A DNA stretch of 64,000 bases from Pelosinus propionicus DSM 13327 (GTDB lineage Bacteria; Bacillota; Negativicutes; DSM-13327), in NCBI RefSeq assembly GCF_900114615.1, contig NZ_FOTS01000013.1, positions 62,001 through 126,000 on the forward strand, read 5' to 3'. The notes beneath the pieces were generated by a model. That model had not been told where the DNA came from and did not search any database. It saw nothing but the letters and a program-made list of their open reading frames with translations. This document shows, piece after piece, positions 28,866 through 38,354 of this stretch (its first letter is position 1; each line of letters begins with the position of its first letter). Position numbers and translations under genes: made by a program.

Positions 28866-29993
28866 ATGTTTACCAGAGAAAATTTGACAAGAGCTAAGCG
28901 AGTAGTGGTTAAAGTTGGAACCAGTACGTTAACACATAGTACTGGTAAATTAAACTTGTGGCGAATTGAAAAATTAGTTAGAGAGTTAGCAGATCTTGCT
29001 AATCAGGGAAAAGAAATTATTCTAGTTTCTTCAGGAGCAGTTGGTGCTGGTATGGATGTTTTAGGTCTCGCAGAGCGGCCGAAAACGATTCCTGAAAAAC
29101 AGGCTGCTGCAGCCGTTGGTCAAGGCAGACTCATGCATACCTATGATAAATTATTTGGTGAGTATGGGCAGGTAGTAGCGCAAGTACTTCTAACTCGTGA
29201 AGATTCAGTAAAGCGGACTCGGTATACTAATTCTCGCAATACCCTATTAACTCTTTTAAAAATGGGAGTTATTCCAGTAATTAATGAAAATGATGTTGTA
29301 GCTATTGATGAATTAAAAATTGGCGATAATGATACACTGTCAGCCATGGTGGCTAGTATAGTGGATGCTGATGTACTGATAATCTTGTCGGATATCGAAG
29401 GTGTATTTACGGATAATCCTCAAATCAATCTAGACGCAAAGCTTATTAGTGAAATTTCAGATATTACTCCAGAGATTGAAGCCTTAGCTGGTGGTGCAGG
29501 GACTCTGCGAGGAACTGGCGGTATGTATACCAAAATCCAAGCCGGAAAAATAGCTGTTAATTCTGGAGTTACGATGATTATTGCATCAGGATTGCAAGAG
29601 GGCATTCTGCGCCAGGTACTAGGTGGGGAAAATGTGGGAACCCTCTTTCTTTCTAAAGAAAATCGTTTGCATGTACGAAAAAAGTGGTTAGCCTTTGGTG
29701 CACGTATTCAAGGAGTGCTCACTGTGGATAAAGGCTGTGAGCAGGCTCTATTATCCGGAGGTTCTAGTCTGCTGGCGGCAGGTATCACTGCAGTCACAGG
29801 AGAATTTGAACATGGCAATACAATTAGCGTTGTTGCTTCTGAAGGCAGAGAAATTGCCAGAGGAATAGCCAATTATAGCGGTACGGAAACTAAAAAGATT
29901 ATGGGACTTCATACCAATGAAATTAGTGCGATATTAGGGGCAAAGCCCTACGATGAAATTATTCATCGGGACAATATGGTATTATTAGTGTAA
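28866..29993 (+). CDS. proB: Glutamate 5-kinase
   Basis: First enzyme of proline synthesis (375 aa). The amino-acid kinase domain starts VVVKVGTSTLT and contains INENDVVAIDE and GTGGMYTKIQAG; a C-terminal PUA domain follows from about residue 285. Start ATG 28866. It is followed 13 bases later by proA. Confidence 0.96.
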   Translation: MFTRENLTRAKRVVVKVGTSTLTHSTGKLNLWRIEKLVRELADLANQGKEIILVSSGAVGAGMDVLGLAERPKTIPEKQAAAAVGQGRLMHTYDKLFGEYGQVVAQVLLTREDSVKRTRYTNSRNTLLTLLKMGVIPVINENDVVAIDELKIGDNDTLSAMVASIVDADVLIILSDIEGVFTDNPQINLDAKLISEISDITPEIEALAGGAGTLRGTGGMYTKIQAGKIAVNSGVTMIIASGLQEGILRQVLGGENVGTLFLSKENRLHVRKKWLAFGARIQGVLTVDKGCEQALLSGGSSLLAAGITAVTGEFEHGNTISVVASEGREIARGIANYSGTETKKIMGLHTNEISAILGAKPYDEIIHRDNMVLLV

Positions 29994-30006
29994 AGGAGAG
30001 AGGTAT

Positions 30007-31263
30007 ATGGATCATCTTACAGAACTGCAAATGAAAGGTAAGAATGGGAAGCAAGCAGCAAGAAAGCTTGCAACGCTATCCACTCTAACTAAAAATCAAG
30101 CACTTGAAAAAATGGCAGAGGCATTAGAAAAAGAATATCCTGCTATTTTAACCGCGAATGCCATAGATATAGAAAACGGCAGAACCAAAGGCTTATCTCA
30201 GGCCTTGCTTGATCGTTTACTTTTAACTAAAAGTAGAATTGAAGCCATGGCAGATGGCTTGCGGAAGGTTACTACATTACCCGATCCGATTGGTGAATTA
30301 CTAAGTAAAGATAAACGCCCTAATGGGCTAGAAATTAGCAAAGTTCGTGTACCATTAGGCGTAATAGGAATTATCTATGAAGCTCGTCCAAATGTTACTG
30401 TGGATGCGGCAGGACTTTGTTTAAAAACAGGAAATGCGGTGATTTTACGTGGCGGATCAGAAGCGATTCATTCAAATCAAGCTATTATTCAAATCATTGC
30501 GCAAGCCGCTTATAAGGCTGGAATTCCAACAGGATCTCTTCAGTTAGTTGAAACTACAGATCGGCAAGCTGTAAATGAAATGTTAAAGCTGAATCAATAC
30601 CTGGATGTCATTATCCCTCGTGGTGGTGCAGGGCTCATTAAAACGGTGGTGGAAAATAGCACAGTACCTGTAATTGAAACAGGTACTGGTATCTGCCATA
30701 CTTTTGTTGATGAATCTGCGGATCTGAAGATGGCGGCGGCTATTGCATTTAATGCTAAGGTTTCTCGCCCAGGGGTATGCAATTCCATGGAAACACTACT
30801 AGTGCATGAGAAAATAGCACAACAGTTTTTGCCGGAAATGCTTGAAAAATATCAGCAAGCTGGTGTGGAATTAAGAGGATGCCCCCTAACAATTCAGTTT
30901 CATCAAAGAGTAAAGCCGGCTATTGGTGAGGATTGGGCTACTGAATACTCTGACTTCATCTTATCTATAAAGGTAGTTAAGAATCTCGATGAGGCGATCG
31001 AACATATTGATCAATACAGTACTCGTCATTCAGAAGCCATTGTTACCAAAAACCCTGAAAACGCTAAACGCTTTCAGCATGAAGTGGATGCAGCAGCTGT
31101 ATATGTAAATGCTTCAACTCGTTTCACGGATGGATTTGAGTTTGGCTTTGGCGCTGAAATTGGCATTAGCACACAAAAACTGCACGCCCGCGGCCCTATG
31201 GGCTTACCAGAACTTACTAGCAGTAAATATATCATTTCTGGTAATGGACAAATAAGAGAATAA
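30007..31263 (+). CDS. proA: Gamma-glutamyl phosphate reductase
   Basis: 418-aa aldehyde-dehydrogenase-fold enzyme, second step of proline synthesis. The catalytic cysteine is in RPGVCNSMETLLVH. GFEFGFGAEIGISTQKLHARG near the end is the family signature (read as GFEFGFGAEIG and LHARGPMGL). A terminator follows, closing the obg-proBA block. Confidence 0.97.
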   Translation: MDHLTELQMKGKNGKQAARKLATLSTLTKNQALEKMAEALEKEYPAILTANAIDIENGRTKGLSQALLDRLLLTKSRIEAMADGLRKVTTLPDPIGELLSKDKRPNGLEISKVRVPLGVIGIIYEARPNVTVDAAGLCLKTGNAVILRGGSEAIHSNQAIIQIIAQAAYKAGIPTGSLQLVETTDRQAVNEMLKLNQYLDVIIPRGGAGLIKTVVENSTVPVIETGTGICHTFVDESADLKMAAAIAFNAKVSRPGVCNSMETLLVHEKIAQQFLPEMLEKYQQAGVELRGCPLTIQFHQRVKPAIGEDWATEYSDFILSIKVVKNLDEAIEHIDQYSTRHSEAIVTKNPENAKRFQHEVDAAAVYVNASTRFTDGFEFGFGAEIGISTQKLHARGPMGLPELTSSKYIISGNGQIRE

Positions 31264-31282
31264 CCATATAGTTTGAAGTACC

Positions 31283-31325
31283 AAAAAGCCTAAAAATCAG
31301 TATCTACTGATTTTTAGGCTTTTTC
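31283..31325 (+). terminator. Terminator after proA
   Basis: AAAAAGCCTAAAAATCAGTA pairs with TACTGATTTTTAGGC and the following Ts; an almost perfect palindrome ending in TTTTT. Confidence 0.92.
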
Positions 31326-31447
31326 TTTTTTATAGGCTCTCACCAAAGTTATGATGATTACATATATTATAATACATATTTGGCAACACCTTATTGCTAG
31401 ATGCAAAGTTTGCTGGTCATCAATTAAGTACAAAGGAGTTGATATTT

Positions 31448-32296
31448 GTGATTTTGGCTAATGGTGAGCCTATGCACTCGTTCGATATACAGCAGCTTAA
31501 ATGGGCTCTACGTAGAGGGCAAATGGATATCTGGGAAAGTACTCCCGCCGAGAGTCAGCCCGCTGCCGATGTAGAGACTGTTAGTAGTACTGGAGAAAAT
31601 CCTCCTGTATGTACAACCGTTTTAGATCAGATTACTGCTATGGAGAAAATGATGAATCAGCAAATTGCCTTATTCAGAAATGAATTTGCTGTTTTTATTC
31701 AAGCACAAGTCAATCAAGAAAAAGCACTGCGTCTTTCTGAGACAGAGTGGCAAAAAAGGCTTGTAGAGCATGAAAGTAAAATGTTAGCCGAGATGTGGGA
31801 GATGCGCCAAAGTATAATCGGGGAATTTACTACGTATTTTCAATTGATTGCAGAGCAGCTGCAGAATCGAGATCACTTAATACATAAGGAAATATCTTTG
31901 CTTAAAGAACAATTAAATGAGATGCACCAGTATCAGGAGTATCATAAAGAACAGGATTTAGCTTTAGCTAAGGAATGGAATGAAAAGATTGAACAATGCC
32001 AAATACAGCTGATAAATTGCATGCAGCACATACAAACCGTACTCGAAGAAATAAATACAAACGGCATTAGCAATCAGAAACAAGAAGATTTTTTCCTTAA
32101 AGAAATTGCAATTGTAAAAGATGAAGTAGAGCATTTACAAAAAGTATATCAGATAAAAGAAGTAAGACCTATGGTATTAGAGGCTGAGCCTTGTGAAGGT
32201 AATTTATTGGAAGCAAATCAAATCGATATGCTGCAGATAGTAGAGTTTAAAGAAGATATGAATAGAAAGAAAAAACGAAGACAGCGGAGAGGATAA
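31448..32296 (+). CDS. Coiled-coil protein, function unknown, first gene of glycan island
   Basis: 282 aa from GTG 31448 (AAGGAG at 31433-31438, 9 bases upstream). Not recognised. Residues about 1-30 form a compact segment (GEPMHSFDIQQLKWALRRGQ), followed by an acidic/Pro linker and a long Gln/Glu-rich helical region (about 60-250) with heptad-like spacing. The end is strongly basic (RKKKRRQRR). No signal peptide or membrane segment. It is the first gene of the glycan block, 6 bases before gmd, so a scaffold or regulator of the pathway is conceivable. Confidence 0.7.
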   Translation: MILANGEPMHSFDIQQLKWALRRGQMDIWESTPAESQPAADVETVSSTGENPPVCTTVLDQITAMEKMMNQQIALFRNEFAVFIQAQVNQEKALRLSETEWQKRLVEHESKMLAEMWEMRQSIIGEFTTYFQLIAEQLQNRDHLIHKEISLLKEQLNEMHQYQEYHKEQDLALAKEWNEKIEQCQIQLINCMQHIQTVLEEINTNGISNQKQEDFFLKEIAIVKDEVEHLQKVYQIKEVRPMVLEAEPCEGNLLEANQIDMLQIVEFKEDMNRKKKRRQRRG

Positions 32297-32302
32297 GATG
32301 TG

Positions 32303-33400
32303 ATGGAGAAAGTTGCATTGATTACAGGAATAACAGGTCAAGATGGTGCCTATCTGGCTGAATTTCTACTAAAGAAAGGCTATATTGTTCATGGTATAAA
32401 AAGGCGTAGCTCTTTAATTAATACGGCACGAATTAATCATCTCTATCAGGATTTTCACGAACAACAAGTTAAATTCTTTTTGCACCACGGTGATATGACA
32501 GATGCTACAAATTTAATTCGGATTATACAGGAAGTACAGCCCGATGAAATATATAATTTAGCAGCACAAAGTCATGTGCAGGTCTCATTTGATACGCCGG
32601 AATATACTGCAAATGCAGATGCCTTAGGAACCTTAAGATTATTAGAAGCATTACGCATATTAAACATGACGGACAAAGTTAAGTTTTATCAAGCGGCTAC
32701 TAGTGAATTGTTTGGAAAAGTTCAAGAAACCCCTCAGAAAGAAACGACTCCTTTTTATCCCCGTAGTCCTTATGCTGCAGCTAAATTATATGCTTATTGG
32801 ATTGTTGTTAATTATCGAGAAGCGTATAACATGTTTGCTTGTAATGGAATTTTATTTAATCATGAATCACCAATCCGTGGTGAGACGTTTGTTACTCGCA
32901 AAATTACGAGAGCGGTAGCCCATCATAAACTGGGAGTAGGCAATATTTTATATTTAGGAAACTTAGATGCAAAAAGAGATTGGGGATTTGCTGGTGATTA
33001 TGTAAAGGCTATGTGGCTTATGCTGCAGCAAGAAAAACCGGAGGATTATATCATTGCTACAGGCGAAACCCATTCTGTACGTGAATTTGTAGAATTAGCT
33101 TTTCATAATATTGGAACAAGTATTGAGTGGCAAGGAACAGGAGTTGCAGAAAAGGGGATCAATCGTGCTACCGGTCAAACTATAATCGAAGTAGATGCAC
33201 GCTATTTTCGGCCAACAGAGGTGGATCTTCTGCTTGGTGATGCGACAAAAGCAAGAGAAAAGCTCAAATGGCAGCCGGAAGTTAGCTTAAATGAAATGGT
33301 CGAACAAATGGTATGTCAGGATATTAAACTGGTTGAACGTGAATTATTATGTACAGAGCATGGATATAGTGCCGAAAGTATACGGAGTGGTAAAGGGTAG
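32303..33400 (+). CDS. gmd: GDP-mannose 4,6-dehydratase
   Basis: 365-aa SDR enzyme making GDP-4-keto-6-deoxy-mannose. Nucleotide motif [15 protein letters not shown], catalytic Thr in [11 protein letters not shown], YxxxK as [10 protein letters not shown], and [16 protein letters not shown], a GMD hallmark. GTG 32300 is an alternative start one codon earlier. The fucose synthase gene follows. Confidence 0.95.
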   Translation: MEKVALITGITGQDGAYLAEFLLKKGYIVHGIKRRSSLINTARINHLYQDFHEQQVKFFLHHGDMTDATNLIRIIQEVQPDEIYNLAAQSHVQVSFDTPEYTANADALGTLRLLEALRILNMTDKVKFYQAATSELFGKVQETPQKETTPFYPRSPYAAAKLYAYWIVVNYREAYNMFACNGILFNHESPIRGETFVTRKITRAVAHHKLGVGNILYLGNLDAKRDWGFAGDYVKAMWLMLQQEKPEDYIIATGETHSVREFVELAFHNIGTSIEWQGTGVAEKGINRATGQTIIEVDARYFRPTEVDLLLGDATKAREKLKWQPEVSLNEMVEQMVCQDIKLVERELLCTEHGYSAESIRSGKG

Positions 33401-33439
33401 AAAAGGGGTTCCGTAGGATATCAATGATGGAGGCGGATT

Positions 33440-34381
33440 ATGGATCAGCATGCCAAAGTGTATATCGCTGGACATCGAGGGTTAGTAGGTTCTGCTATTT
33501 TGCGTAAACTGACCCGCGATTTTGATACCGAAATTATATGTCGTACCAGGCAAGAGTTAGATTTGTGTAATCAGGCTGAAGTCATGAAATTCTTTGCAGA
33601 AAAAAAGCCTGAATATGTATTTCTGGCAGCTGCAAAGGTAGGAGGAATACTTGAGAACCAAACCTATCCTGCTAAATTTATATATGAAAATGTTATGATG
33701 CAATCAAACCTAATTCATGCTGCCTACAAGTACAATGTGAAGAAATTACTGTTTTTAGGAAGCTCTTGTATTTATCCTAAATTAGCCCTTCAGCCAATAA
33801 AAGAAGAGTATTTGTTGACTGGTGAATTAGAGCCTACAAATGCTGCTTATGCAGTTGCTAAAATTACGGGGATACAGATGTGTCAAGCGTATAATAGCCA
33901 ATATGGGACAAAATTTATATCGATCATGCCGACCAATTTATATGGCCCTAATGATAATTTTGATTTAACATCATCTCATGTTCTGCCTGCTCTGATACGA
34001 AAATTTCATGAAGCAAAAATCAATCATTTGCCAAATGTTGAAATATGGGGTACTGGCAAGCCACGGCGGGAATTTTTGCATGTAGATGATCTGGCGGATG
34101 CCTGCTTATTTCTAATGGATATCTATGAAGGTAATCAACCAATCAATGTTGGAGTTGGCAAAGATATTTCGATACAAGAACTAGCTGCATTGGTTGGAGG
34201 AGTTATAGGATATTCAGGAGAGATTCTCTATAACTGCGCCATGCCGGATGGAACCCCTCGTAAATTACTGGATATAGCGAAGATCACAGACCTTGGCTGG
34301 CAGTCAAAAATAAAATTAGAAGATGGTATAGCCAATACCTATCAATGGTATCTGAACAGCCTAGCGAACCACAGAACCTAG
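33440..34381 (+). CDS. fcl: GDP-L-fucose synthase
   Basis: 313-aa epimerase/reductase (WcaG family) that turns the gmd product into GDP-L-fucose. YIAGHRGLVGSAILR is the NADP-binding start; GSSCIYPK and YAVAKITGIQMCQAYN hold the Ser/Tyr/Lys triad. AGGAGG-like site (GGAGGCGG) upstream. With gmd and the GT11 enzyme at 43423 it defines a fucosylation branch. Confidence 0.95.
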   Translation: MDQHAKVYIAGHRGLVGSAILRKLTRDFDTEIICRTRQELDLCNQAEVMKFFAEKKPEYVFLAAAKVGGILENQTYPAKFIYENVMMQSNLIHAAYKYNVKKLLFLGSSCIYPKLALQPIKEEYLLTGELEPTNAAYAVAKITGIQMCQAYNSQYGTKFISIMPTNLYGPNDNFDLTSSHVLPALIRKFHEAKINHLPNVEIWGTGKPRREFLHVDDLADACLFLMDIYEGNQPINVGVGKDISIQELAALVGGVIGYSGEILYNCAMPDGTPRKLLDIAKITDLGWQSKIKLEDGIANTYQWYLNSLANHRT

Positions 34382-34506
34382 TACCTCATCTGCGTTAAAA
34401 CGATAGATACTTTAGTGAGAATTTTTTCGACCTGCGGGGCGACGACAACGAAGTAGGATGGAAAAAGACTGCTAAAGTAGCGGAGTTATTAATGCAAATG
34501 AGGTAC
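34381..34506. repeat. 126-bp imperfect hairpin element downstream of fcl
   Basis: Outer arms 34381-34398 and 34489-34506 are complementary at 16 of 18 positions (GTACCTCAT...). A second pair, ACTTTAG / CTAAAGT, and a T-run/A-run pair continue the stem towards the centre. It begins right after the fcl stop codon. MITE- or REP-like; no ORF. Confidence 0.65.
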
Positions 34507-34550
34507 CAGAGCGCTGTAAAGATTCGTAAATCTAACCAAGGGAGGACTAC

Positions 34551-35423
34551 ATGTCGATTCCAATTGTTTTTATACATTATGGTGATAGTGATTACTTGCA
34601 GTATAGTCTACTGCAGGCAAAACGATCCAATAAAAATAAGGATATTATATTAATTGGTGATGAAAGTAATAATAAATATCCTTTTGTTAAACATTTTAAT
34701 GTGAGCGAAAGCAGCTCCATGAAGCAGTTTGCGAAAGTATATCAGCATATGAATTTTAATTCCCACGACTATGAATTGTTCTGTATACAAAGGTGGTTTA
34801 TATTACGGGATTTTATGATCTCCCATAACGTCGAGCAATGCTATTATCAGGATTCAGATGTTATGCTATATGAAGATATTGAAAAAGAAGATGTTGCAGG
34901 CTATGATTTTGGATTTTGCGGAAGTATCTCTGCGGGGATTTCTTATATTAATAATGTAGCAGCGTTAGATGCTTTTTGCGCATTTATTACCAGTTGCTAT
35001 ACGCAAGATGAGCTAAGACGGCAGCTTGAAAATATGTATCAGTCCATCATAGCCACGATCCCTCATGGGGGTATCTGTGACATGGTGTTTGTGAATTTAT
35101 ACTGCAATAACACCGATCCGGAAAAAATATATGATTTATCAATAATTCGTGATGGTGCTGTATTTGACCTGAATGTAAATCTGATTGATGAATATGAAGA
35201 ATGGCATGGGCGGAAAAAGATCTATTACACAAATAAAGGGGTTTTGTGTAAAAACCTAGCCCTTAATCAATTTATTCGGTTTAAAGCTCTTCATTTTCAG
35301 GGAGCAGCCAAAAGTTTCATGAGGTACTTTTTAGAAAAATCTTTTGAAGAATGTACGAATCCGCTAGTATTTGACTATTCTACTTGTCAATGGCAAGAAA
35401 TAAGTGATTTATATTTCAATTAA
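34551..35423 (+). CDS. Putative glycosyltransferase, family not recognised
   Basis: 290 aa. The opening IVFIHYGDSDYLQYSLLQAK and a central CYYQDSDVMLYEDI look like a GT-A fold with a DxD motif (QDSDV) for a nucleotide sugar. No membrane segment. CAAGGGAGG precedes the ATG. It lies between the GDP-fucose genes and the AMP-ligase gene, consistent with a cytoplasmic sugar transferase; the donor is unknown. Confidence 0.6.
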   Translation: MSIPIVFIHYGDSDYLQYSLLQAKRSNKNKDIILIGDESNNKYPFVKHFNVSESSSMKQFAKVYQHMNFNSHDYELFCIQRWFILRDFMISHNVEQCYYQDSDVMLYEDIEKEDVAGYDFGFCGSISAGISYINNVAALDAFCAFITSCYTQDELRRQLENMYQSIIATIPHGGICDMVFVNLYCNNTDPEKIYDLSIIRDGAVFDLNVNLIDEYEEWHGRKKIYYTNKGVLCKNLALNQFIRFKALHFQGAAKSFMRYFLEKSFEECTNPLVFDYSTCQWQEISDLYFN

Positions 35424-35484
35424 TCGCTATGGCGAGTAGTGGAGTGCAACGATTTTCATACGGCAAAGAGAGGTGCTTAAGATA

Positions 35485-38310
35485 GTGAATTCAGAAGTAA
35501 CACTTTTATATGATGATGAAAAGCAAGCAGGAAATATAAAAATTATAGTAAAGAATATTCCTGATATTACGATTGTAGATGAAAATAAAAGTGAAACCGT
35601 TAATTTTTCGGAATGTGGAAAACAAATCAGATGGCTGAGTACTAAAATATCACAAGATTTTCCGAATGAAAAGTACATTGGCCTGATCTTTAAAACATCA
35701 AGAGAATTGATTTTACACTGGCTTGCAGTGCTGGATGCTGGCAAGGAACCATTGATTATTCAATATCCAACTAAAAAGCAAAGTCTAATTTACTGGCATA
35801 ATTCAATTAGTCATACGATTTCTTCTGCGAACATTCAAGGAGTCATATGCGAAGAAGTTATTCGATCTTTAGAAATTGAAAAAAGAGTAAAGACCATTTT
35901 TTTTGATGGTCGGATTTTAGAAGCAGATACTAGCTGTGATGAAATTATCAATGGTGCCTTTATTCAACTCTCATCAGGAACCACTGGTATGAGAAAAGGC
36001 ATGAGATTTACTTTTCAACAACTTTATCAGTATATTCAGAGTTACAATCACATCATGGAAATGAAGAAAAGCGATTGTATTGTCTCTTGGCTGCCTTTAT
36101 ATCACGATATGGGATTTATTGCATGTTTCAGCATGCCTATTTTTTTAGGAATTAAGCTGGTTTTAATTGATCCGATTGTTTGGGTTAGTAATCGGTCCAT
36201 TCTATTTAAGACCATTGCCCATTATGGAGGTACACTTTGCTTTATGCCTAACTTCGGCTTTGAGGTCATGGCAAAAGAGCCGATAGCTGCTCCTATGACA
36301 ACAATGCGACGCTGGGTTTCAGGAGGAGAGCCTGTTAAGAAAGAAACAATGGTTCGATTTTCTCAGCATACCAATACAAAATTAGAATCTATATCTGTCG
36401 TTTACGGCTTTGCGGAAACAATTATGGCAATATCGCAAAGCAATGGTATTAAGACATATGTAAAAGAGGGCAGAGAAGTTACAAGCTGTGGAAGGATTAT
36501 TCCAGGAACGCTTGTTAAAATCATTGGCAATGAAGTGTACGCCAAAAGCGGTTATTCGATACATGCGTATTTGGATCAGATTCCAATAGTTGACAGCGAA
36601 GGATATATCCCTACTGGCGATATTGGATTTATTGAAGGCAACGAACTATTCATTGAAGGACGTAAACATGATGTCATGATTCAAGCAGGGCAAAAGTTTA
36701 TGTTAAATGAAATGGATACGATATTAGCTCATGTTGTTCCGGAATGGGAAGGACGTGGTGTATGTTTAGCAAAAGATGACGCGAGAACGGGTACACAAAC
36801 CCTTCTTATTTTATTAGAGAGAGAGGATATAACCGATACACGGCAATATAAAGAGCTGGCAAATCGCTTAAGCCACGCATTGCCAATGGGCAATTTTGAA
36901 TTTTATTTCGTGCCAGAAGAATTTGTTACAAAAACTTCATCAGGCAAGATCAACCGCAAGAAAACCTTGGAAGATTATATAAAGTATCAAAACTGGCAAG
37001 AGCGAGATAGAAAGAATGGTATGATTGCGGATATTAAATATGAAATCATGCGGTATTTTCATGGTTCATCCTTTGATACTCCTATTTCAAATACATTAGA
37101 TTCTTTGGGGATTATTATTTTAAACTCGATAGCCCAAGAACAGCATATCAGCATCTCAGGAGATATGAGCTTGCAGGATGTTATTCGAGCATGCAGTGAA
37201 AAAAATAAAGAAAACAATGGAAATATAAAAAAGGAAGTTATTTCTATTGTTTCTATTATGGATTATTCTGTGGTCGGAAAATTCACACCTCAAGATATGG
37301 AACGGATTGAAAGAGAAGTTGGAATGCCGGTAGAATTTGAACATGTTTGTATGCCGCCAGCACCGATTATTTATCAGGATTTAATATTTTATGATTATTT
37401 TATGTGTCGTGATTTTGATGAGCGTTATTCCTATTATTTGAATTGTGTACAAAAAATAAAAGAAGCCAGCGTATTGCTTTTAGACGATCATGGAGAATTT
37501 GCAGTTGGCGGTGCAGGTGCTTTTCCTGTTATGAGCAAAAAATTCAGCCGAAACCCATTAAGCGATTACGTGGTGTATCGGTGGCAGAAATATTCAAGAA
37601 ATCACCAATTGCTCCCAGTTGGGAATGTTGTTCACGGTCTTAGCCTTTCAGCAGAAATGCATTTAAAAGCAATACAACAAATCTCTTCTCACTTAGGAGT
37701 TCCGATTTTTCGAGCAGCAGTGTGTCAAAACTATCGCCATCTTACTAGTGACTGGGAATACAAAGACTATAAATATAGTTTTCAAATCATTCATGACAAA
37801 GTTCCGAATTATTCCAATCATGAGCAGCTGGTTACATCCTTATGTGAGTTTATAAAAAAACATAAGGATCATTTAAAGCGTAAGACAGTAAGCAGTGTAA
37901 ATCGAATTTTAGATTATAGTGATTTGTGGCACTTTTGCTCCTATTGTGTGAATCCTATCTTTTTAGATCAAGTAATCGATTCTTTTCAGAGCTTTATCAT
38001 TCATGGGCTGCCTGGAAGTTTGTATTACCTGCAGAAAAAGTTAGGTGAAAAAGGCAAAAAATACTGCTTTGTTCCTGCCTTAAATCCTAATGGCGGATTT
38101 GATCCTGGTTTAGAAACATCTTATGAATGCGTCTTGCAAACTGGCAGTTGGGGAGCGCCTAACACTAGACTGCCTGTTATTTCCTTAATGGCAGCAGGTG
38201 GCCCATTAGTAGCAAATTTACCAGCTAACTTTATCGTTGATCCAAATGTATTGGGAAATTCCTTCATTGCAATGCCAGAAGCCATAGCTGCATATTTAAA
38301 GAGATCTTAA
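35485..38310 (+). CDS. AMP-ligase / acyl-carrier domain / unknown C-terminal domain protein
   Basis: About 941 aa (GTG 35485 after AGAGAGG; GTG 35473 also possible). An acyl-AMP ligase (about 80-510) carries the P-loop QLSSGTTGMRKGM, YGFAET, GDIGF and the C-terminal lysine motif SSGKINRKK. An ACP/PCP-like domain (about 515-590) follows with TLDSLGII, Ser540 being the likely phosphopantetheine site. Residues about 600-941 are an unrecognised domain rich in His, Tyr and Trp. It may activate an acyl or amino acid and pass it to a sugar or other acceptor. It is encoded in a glycan island, so a glycan acylation role is inferred. Confidence 0.75.
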   Translation: MNSEVTLLYDDEKQAGNIKIIVKNIPDITIVDENKSETVNFSECGKQIRWLSTKISQDFPNEKYIGLIFKTSRELILHWLAVLDAGKEPLIIQYPTKKQSLIYWHNSISHTISSANIQGVICEEVIRSLEIEKRVKTIFFDGRILEADTSCDEIINGAFIQLSSGTTGMRKGMRFTFQQLYQYIQSYNHIMEMKKSDCIVSWLPLYHDMGFIACFSMPIFLGIKLVLIDPIVWVSNRSILFKTIAHYGGTLCFMPNFGFEVMAKEPIAAPMTTMRRWVSGGEPVKKETMVRFSQHTNTKLESISVVYGFAETIMAISQSNGIKTYVKEGREVTSCGRIIPGTLVKIIGNEVYAKSGYSIHAYLDQIPIVDSEGYIPTGDIGFIEGNELFIEGRKHDVMIQAGQKFMLNEMDTILAHVVPEWEGRGVCLAKDDARTGTQTLLILLEREDITDTRQYKELANRLSHALPMGNFEFYFVPEEFVTKTSSGKINRKKTLEDYIKYQNWQERDRKNGMIADIKYEIMRYFHGSSFDTPISNTLDSLGIIILNSIAQEQHISISGDMSLQDVIRACSEKNKENNGNIKKEVISIVSIMDYSVVGKFTPQDMERIEREVGMPVEFEHVCMPPAPIIYQDLIFYDYFMCRDFDERYSYYLNCVQKIKEASVLLLDDHGEFAVGGAGAFPVMSKKFSRNPLSDYVVYRWQKYSRNHQLLPVGNVVHGLSLSAEMHLKAIQQISSHLGVPIFRAAVCQNYRHLTSDWEYKDYKYSFQIIHDKVPNYSNHEQLVTSLCEFIKKHKDHLKRKTVSSVNRILDYSDLWHFCSYCVNPIFLDQVIDSFQSFIIHGLPGSLYYLQKKLGEKGKKYCFVPALNPNGGFDPGLETSYECVLQTGSWGAPNTRLPVISLMAAGGPLVANLPANFIVDPNVLGNSFIAMPEAIAAYLKRS

Positions 38311-38354
38311 TATAGAAGAATCCCCGCCTTAACAGCGGGGATTCTTCTATATTA
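38308..38354. terminator. Shared palindrome between convergent genes
   Basis: Perfect 20-bp arms (38308-38327, 38335-38354) around a 7-base loop, with a GC-rich core. The ends of the palindrome are the TAA stop codons of the two convergent genes. No U-run on either side, so termination strength is uncertain. Confidence 0.65.
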
